The translations under genes and the position numbers were made by a program. Source: an uncultured Planctomycetota bacterium (GTDB lineage: Bacteria; Planctomycetota; UBA1135; GCA-002686595). From it: 36,566 nucleotides of DNA. Location: the NCBI GenBank assembly GCA_903892045.1, contig CAITGX010000069.1, positions 1 through 36,566 of the forward strand. The letters are read 5' to 3'. Numbering within the stretch: the stretch's first letter is position 1; every line of letters begins with the position of its first letter. The notes under the pieces were generated by a model that did no database searches, was not told the origin of the DNA, and saw only the letters and a list, made by a program, of their open reading frames with translations. Of this stretch, positions 32,635-36,566 are shown in pieces.

Positions 32635-34887
32635 ATGACGAGCAGGATCGACGCGACGAGCGGGCAGCGACGTGGGGCGGCGCTCGTGCGACTGGCGACG
32701 CGTGGACTGGCCACGCTGGCGCTCGCGGCCGGCACCTTCGGTCGCGCGCAGTCGACGTTCCAGGTCGTCGGATGGGGCAACAACAACTCCGGACAGCTCA
32801 ACTTGCCCGCCCTGCCCAACAGCGTCGCGCAGGTCTCCCTGTTCGGCAGCAACGTCGGGCTGCTCTACGGCGATGGAACCGTGACCACATCCAGTCCGTA
32901 TCTGACACTGCCGCCGGCGCCCGCGCTCCCCTACGGCATGACGTACCTCGAGCTCGACGTCGGGGCCGCGCACGGAATGGCACGGCGCTCCGACGGCACG
33001 CTCCTGATCTGGGGCGGCCCGAGCTACCAGCTCGCGGTGCCTGCGCTGCCCGCCGGCGTGCGCTTCACGCAGCTCGACCCCGGAGGCAGCCACAGCGCCG
33101 GAGTGCGCAGCGACGGCCTGCTCTCGTGCTGGGGATCCAACCTTCAGGGGCAGTGCAACGTCCCGTCCTTGCCCGTGAGCGTGTCCTACGTCGAAGTGGC
33201 GGCCGGCGGCAGCTTCACCGTCGCGCGCCGGACGGGCGGGAGCGTGGTGTCGTGGGGAGGGAGCTTCACCACGCTCCATTTTCCGCCGTCGCTGCCAGGT
33301 GGCACGGCCTACACCAAGATCGCGGCCGGCGGCGGTCACGCACTCGCCCTGCGCAACGACGGCCGAGTCTTCGCCTGGGGAGACAACGGCTCGGGCCAGC
33401 TCAACGTCCCGACGCTCCCCGCGGGCTTGAGCTACGTGGACATCGCCGCCGGGGAAGTCCACTCGCTTGCGCTGCGCTCGGACGGCGCCGTCGTCGGCTG
33501 GGGACACAACCTCCACGGCCAGGTGAATGCACCGAGCCTGCCGCCCGGAGTGTGGGCGACCGGCGTGTTGGCCCACAGCTACACCTCCGCTGTCACGCTC
33601 AGCAACGGCTGGTACGAGCGCTGGGGCTACGACGACGGAGCGCAGTCGGCGCCGATCTATCGCCGGCTCGCACCGGGCCGAAGCCACACGCTCGCGCTGC
33701 GGAGCGACGGCGTGCTGCGGGGAGCGGGGGCCAACTCGAGCGGCCAGCTGAACTTCGTGGCCCCGGTGAGCGCCGGCGAACTCCTCGAGGTCGGGGCCGG
33801 AACGAGCCACTCGCTCGTCGCCGATGCCAACGGAGTCGTCTGGGGCTTTGGACTGGGCACCTCGGGACAGACGGCCACCCAGAACACGTCCTTGAGCAAC
33901 TTACGGCGCATCGACGGAGGAGTCGCGCATTCGATCGGGGTTGGAGCCACGGGCAGCCTGAACGCCTGGGGTACCAACAGCTTCGGCCAGTGCAGCGTCC
34001 CCGCCCTGCCGTCCGGAGTGCGCTACGTGGATGCGAGCTGCGGCGACTACTTCACGCTCGCTCGGCGCAACGACGGTCAAGTGGTCGCCTTCGGGAGCAA
34101 CAACTTCGGGCAGTGCAACGTCCCGCCCCTTCCGACGGGACTCACCTACACCGGACTCGCCGCCGGTACGTACCACTCGCTGCTGCTGCGCTCGGACGGT
34201 GCCATCGTCGCCATGGGTGAGAACAGCGTCGGCCAGTGCGACGTGCCGGCGCTGCCCTCGGGGCTGCGCTACACCAAGGTCGCCGCGGGAGCACTGCACT
34301 CGCTCGCCCTGCGCAGCGACGGCCAGGTGCTTGCCTGGGGCTTCAACAACCACGGCCAACTCAACGTGCCCGCACTGCCTCTCGGGTACAGATACATCGA
34401 CATCTGGTCGGGCGATGACCACTGCTTCGCGCAACGCTCGCTCGGGTCCGGCGTCGTCAGCTACTGCGTTGCAGGCACGTCGACGAGCGGATGCACACCG
34501 CAAATCCAGCTCTCCACGTCGAGCCTGAGCTTCACGGCCGGCGTGCCCATCAGCCTGCTCGCCAGCGGCCTCGAGGGTCAAAAACAAGGTCTGTTCTTCT
34601 ACGGCGTCAGCGGTCGCGCGGACGCGCCGTGGGGTACGGGCACAAGCCGCCTGTGCGTGCAGTCGCCCCTGCAGCGCATGACGGCGCAAGGCTCGGGCGG
34701 CACCGCGGGCGCATGCAACGGAAGTCTCTCTCAGGACTGGCTTGCCTTCGTGCAGCAGCAGCCCGGAGCTCTCGGCACTCCGCTGTCCGTGGGCCTGCGG
34801 GTCGACGCGCAGTGCTGGTACCGCGACCCGCCCGCCCCCAAGACCACCAACCTGAGCAACGCCGTCGAGTTCGTGATCCTGCCCTGA
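32635..34887 (+). CDS. Secreted RCC1-repeat beta-propeller protein with shared C-terminal domain
   Basis: 750 residues. The signal peptide (LVRLATRGLATLALAAGTFG) is followed by about 13 RCC1-type repeats of roughly 42 residues (for example VGWGHNLHGQ, NAWGTNSFGQ, LAWGFNNHGQ, alternating with AAG..HSLALRSDG), enough for two seven-bladed propellers. From residue 610 the shared C-terminal domain follows (YCVAGTSTSGC, GQKQGLFFYGVSG, PWGTGTSRLCVQSP, WYRDPP, TNLSN). Bacterial RCC1 proteins are mostly binding scaffolds; no enzymatic residues are seen. The repeats are unusually regular (N-V-P-x-L-P before each strand), so recombination between repeats is possible. Likely a surface or secreted protein. 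Confidence 0.87.
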   Translation: MTSRIDATSGQRRGAALVRLATRGLATLALAAGTFGRAQSTFQVVGWGNNNSGQLNLPALPNSVAQVSLFGSNVGLLYGDGTVTTSSPYLTLPPAPALPYGMTYLELDVGAAHGMARRSDGTLLIWGGPSYQLAVPALPAGVRFTQLDPGGSHSAGVRSDGLLSCWGSNLQGQCNVPSLPVSVSYVEVAAGGSFTVARRTGGSVVSWGGSFTTLHFPPSLPGGTAYTKIAAGGGHALALRNDGRVFAWGDNGSGQLNVPTLPAGLSYVDIAAGEVHSLALRSDGAVVGWGHNLHGQVNAPSLPPGVWATGVLAHSYTSAVTLSNGWYERWGYDDGAQSAPIYRRLAPGRSHTLALRSDGVLRGAGANSSGQLNFVAPVSAGELLEVGAGTSHSLVADANGVVWGFGLGTSGQTATQNTSLSNLRRIDGGVAHSIGVGATGSLNAWGTNSFGQCSVPALPSGVRYVDASCGDYFTLARRNDGQVVAFGSNNFGQCNVPPLPTGLTYTGLAAGTYHSLLLRSDGAIVAMGENSVGQCDVPALPSGLRYTKVAAGALHSLALRSDGQVLAWGFNNHGQLNVPALPLGYRYIDIWSGDDHCFAQRSLGSGVVSYCVAGTSTSGCTPQIQLSTSSLSFTAGVPISLLASGLEGQKQGLFFYGVSGRADAPWGTGTSRLCVQSPLQRMTAQGSGGTAGACNGSLSQDWLAFVQQQPGALGTPLSVGLRVDAQCWYRDPPAPKTTNLSNAVEFVILP

Positions 34888-35031
34888 AGGTTCGGGGCTC
34901 GCTGCGGCGCCTCGCGGCACCGTCGCGACGCGCGTGGTCGAGCTGCAACGATCAGGCAGCACGACGAGCTCGAGCGCGCTCGACACGGAAACATGGCGCC
35001 ACAAGACGCAAGGCGTGACCCGAGCCGGTTC

Positions 35032-35040
35032 TGCTAGAAC
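35032..35040 (+). promoter_or_regulatory. Possible extended -10 promoter of the CPXCG gene
   Basis: TGCTAGAAC matches an extended -10 (TGNTANAAT-like) 60 bases before the ATG at 35101; GTGACC about 17 bases upstream could serve as -35. Confidence 0.35.
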
Positions 35041-35100
35041 TCCTGACGTGGTGCTGGAGAGGCTCAAGCCAGTAGGAGCAAGGAAGGGCAGGTGGGAACG

Positions 35101-35283
35101 ATGCGCGACGAGATCAGTTACTTCTGTGACTCCTGCGGCGAGGAGATCGTGATCCCGCTCGACTACTCCGAGGGCGGCGTGCAGGAGTTCGTCGAGGACT
35201 GCCCCGTGTGCTGCCATCCGAACGTGATCCGCGTCGAGCTCGACGAGCACGGCGACGCGCAAGTGGACAGCGATCACGAGTAG
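35101..35283 (+). CDS. CPXCG-type Cys-rich zinc-ribbon protein
   Basis: 60 residues: YFCDSCGEEIVIPLDYSEGG, VQEFVEDCPVCCHPNVIRVE, acidic tail. Two Cys-x-x-Cys knuckles (CDSC and CPVC) form one zinc site. The family (Pfam Cys_rich_CPXG) usually has CPYC in the first knuckle; here Pro is replaced by Asp. Function in the family is unknown. AGGTGGG precedes ATG 35101; GTG 35092 would add three residues. Monocistronic by position. Confidence 0.82.
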   Translation: MRDEISYFCDSCGEEIVIPLDYSEGGVQEFVEDCPVCCHPNVIRVELDEHGDAQVDSDHE

Positions 35284-35404
35284 CGCCGCGCGCGCAGGCG
35301 ACGGGACGGCGGCACCCTGCAACCAGCGAAGGAAGATCGCCGGTTCGCTGCTCACGGTAGGCCCTGCGACTTCGGCGCGGACTCCCGCGCGGTGGTTTCG
35401 CCGC

Positions 35405-35410
35405 TAGGCT
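35405..35410 (+). promoter_or_regulatory. Possible -10 element, leaderless-type
   Basis: TAGGCT sits seven bases before the ATG at 35418, with no Shine-Dalgarno sequence in between. Same arrangement as at 31413. Confidence 0.25.
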
Positions 35411-35417
35411 GGCGCGC

Positions 35418-36566
35418 ATGATCGGACGAAAGCTCGGTTCGTGGCTGTGGCGTGGCGGCGTGGGACTGGCGGTGGCGATGCCGCTTGCGGCGCAGGTGCA
35501 CTATCACGCAGACGGAGAGCCGTGGCGCCAGCGGGCGGAGGCGGGGCCGGATGCCGTGGTGCCCGGCTGGTACTACAACCTCGGGAGGACGGGGCTGCGC
35601 GTCGAGCTGGTGGCAGAGGCGCCGACGCATCTCGTCGTGCGGCACGTATTCGCAGGGTCGAGCGCGGCGGGGCGCGTGGAGGTCGGCGACCACATCGTCG
35701 GCGTGGGCGATCAGCGCTTCGCGACGCCGCACCGCAACGGCTACGGCATGGACGTGTTCGGGCCGCAGGGGCCGCTGCTCGACTTCGCGCTCGCGCTCGA
35801 GGCGTGCCAATCGCAAGCGGGCGGCGGGCGCATCGAGCTCCTGCTCGAGCGCAGCGGCAAGCCGCGCTCCGCGACGCTGTCCATAGGAACGCGCTACGGG
35901 CAGTTCGCGTCGATGTTCCCGGAGGAGTGCAAGAAGAGCGAGCGCATCCTCGCCGAGCTGCTCGCGTATCTGCTCGCGTCTCAAGGGGAAGAGGGCTCTT
36001 TCGGGGATCCGGTGGTCGACACCTTCGCGCCGCTCGCGCTGCTCGCCAGCGGCAAGCGCGAGCACCTCGCGGCTGTCGAACGCAACGCGCGCTTCCACGC
36101 ACGCACCACGAAGGCCGTCGACGACGACAGCCTGATCAACTGGCGCTACATGACCGCGGCGATCGTGCTGTGCGAGTACTACGCCGCCACGGGCGAGGCT
36201 TGGGTCATCGAGGAGCTCACGGAAGTGCGCGACTTCCTGATGTCGTCGCAGTACATGTCGCTCGCGCAGCTCAATCCGCGCGTGAAGGAATCGCACCCCG
36301 ACAGCTATCCCGCCAGCGCGAGCGAGCAGCACGGCGGCTGGGGGCACAACACAGGCTTCGAAGGCTATGGTCCGATCGCGATGCTCACGGGGCAAGGCGT
36401 GCTCGCGCTCTCGCTCATGCAGCATTGCGGCGTGAAGATCGAGCGCGAGCGCCTCGCCGCGGCCACGGCGTTTCTCGAGCGCGGCTCGGGCTCGAACGGG
36501 TACGTGTGGTACGCAGACGAGGTTGCGGGCGACAAGGACTGGGCCGACATGGGTCGCACGGGCGCG
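35418..36566 (+). CDS. DUF6288-type secreted protein with PDZ domain (runs off the window)
   Basis: 383 residues visible, open at the right edge. Signal peptide (LWRGGVGLAVAMPLAAQ), then GWYYNLGRTGLRVELV and a PDZ-like module (VRHVFAGSSAAGRVEVGDHI ... GMDVFGPQGPLLDF). An alpha-helical repeat region follows (SERILAELLAYLLASQGEEG, FAPLALLASGKREHL, WRYMTAAIVLCEYYAATGEA, HGGWGHNTGFEGYGPIAMLT, GSNGYVWYADEVAGDKDWAD), reminiscent of alpha/alpha-toroid domains. This layout is that of DUF6288 proteins, abundant in Planctomycetota and without a known activity. Cytoplasmic retention is unlikely given the signal peptide. Confidence 0.82.
   Translation, partial: MIGRKLGSWLWRGGVGLAVAMPLAAQVHYHADGEPWRQRAEAGPDAVVPGWYYNLGRTGLRVELVAEAPTHLVVRHVFAGSSAAGRVEVGDHIVGVGDQRFATPHRNGYGMDVFGPQGPLLDFALALEACQSQAGGGRIELLLERSGKPRSATLSIGTRYGQFASMFPEECKKSERILAELLAYLLASQGEEGSFGDPVVDTFAPLALLASGKREHLAAVERNARFHARTTKAVDDDSLINWRYMTAAIVLCEYYAATGEAWVIEELTEVRDFLMSSQYMSLAQLNPRVKESHPDSYPASASEQHGGWGHNTGFEGYGPIAMLTGQGVLALSLMQHCGVKIERERLAAATAFLERGSGSNGYVWYADEVAGDKDWADMGRTGA

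Noticed and set aside
31756-33810. Reverse-strand open frame of 684 codons
   Set aside because: Overlaps the RCC1 gene and decayed DNA; translation is low-complexity without domain motifs.
1-36566. tRNA or rRNA genes
   Set aside because: No stretch with a TTCGA-type T-loop and matching acceptor arms, or with rRNA-like sequence, was found on either strand.

Overview
The window is very GC-rich DNA, most likely from an environmental member of the Planctomycetota. The main evidence is three large secreted proteins that end in the same roughly 140-residue C-terminal domain (YC..G....GC, then GLLFYG/GLLFW, PWG, LCV.SP, RDP and LSN motifs), a PDZ/DUF6288-type protein, a CPXCG zinc-ribbon protein, and several large lipoproteins of unknown family. 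The taxonomic reading comes from protein style, not from a marker gene.

Layout. 1-3882: end of an IS91-like element, then a subtilisin-family exoprotease split by a one-base frameshift. 3909-8600: HIT-protein remnant, a decayed IS91 end, a Cys-rich lipoprotein overlapping a haem-motif (Tll0287/DUF3365-like) lipoprotein, a secreted protein with the shared C-terminal domain, a SanA-like/MgtC gene pair and the 3' stump of a UvrD-type helicase. 8598-18725: a mosaic in which IS91-family transposase fragments and copies of one ~200-270 bp terminal repeat alternate with short gene blocks. These blocks hold two Cys-rich-secreted/membrane-protein pairs, the tail of an NtrC-type regulator, the tail of a DegT aminotransferase with a FemAB-like gene, and half a glycerol dehydrogenase with an NCS1 transporter and a methyltransferase. 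18852-21581: an MscS channel gene split by one in-frame TAG, then a truncated CIA30 gene. 21585-27253: two tandem, paralogous lipoproteins of about 940 residues and unknown function. 27254-32634: arylamine N-acetyltransferase and DbpA helicase separated by gene-poor, decayed DNA. 32635-36566: RCC1 beta-propeller exoprotein, CPXCG protein and the start of a DUF6288 protein.

The organising theme is the IS91-like family. Seven repeat copies lie in the same orientation. Five of them keep the full right end and stop at the same sequence (CCTATCCGC or close to it), where an unrelated gene or gene fragment begins. No intact transposase is present. This is what one-ended rolling-circle transposition would leave behind. 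Because every repeat is also a join between unrelated fragments, misassembly of a metagenome at a multicopy repeat must be excluded first.

Several genes carry exactly one lesion (frameshift near 580, TAA at 12186, TAG at 20461). These may be real recent pseudogenes, sequencing errors or, least likely, recoding.
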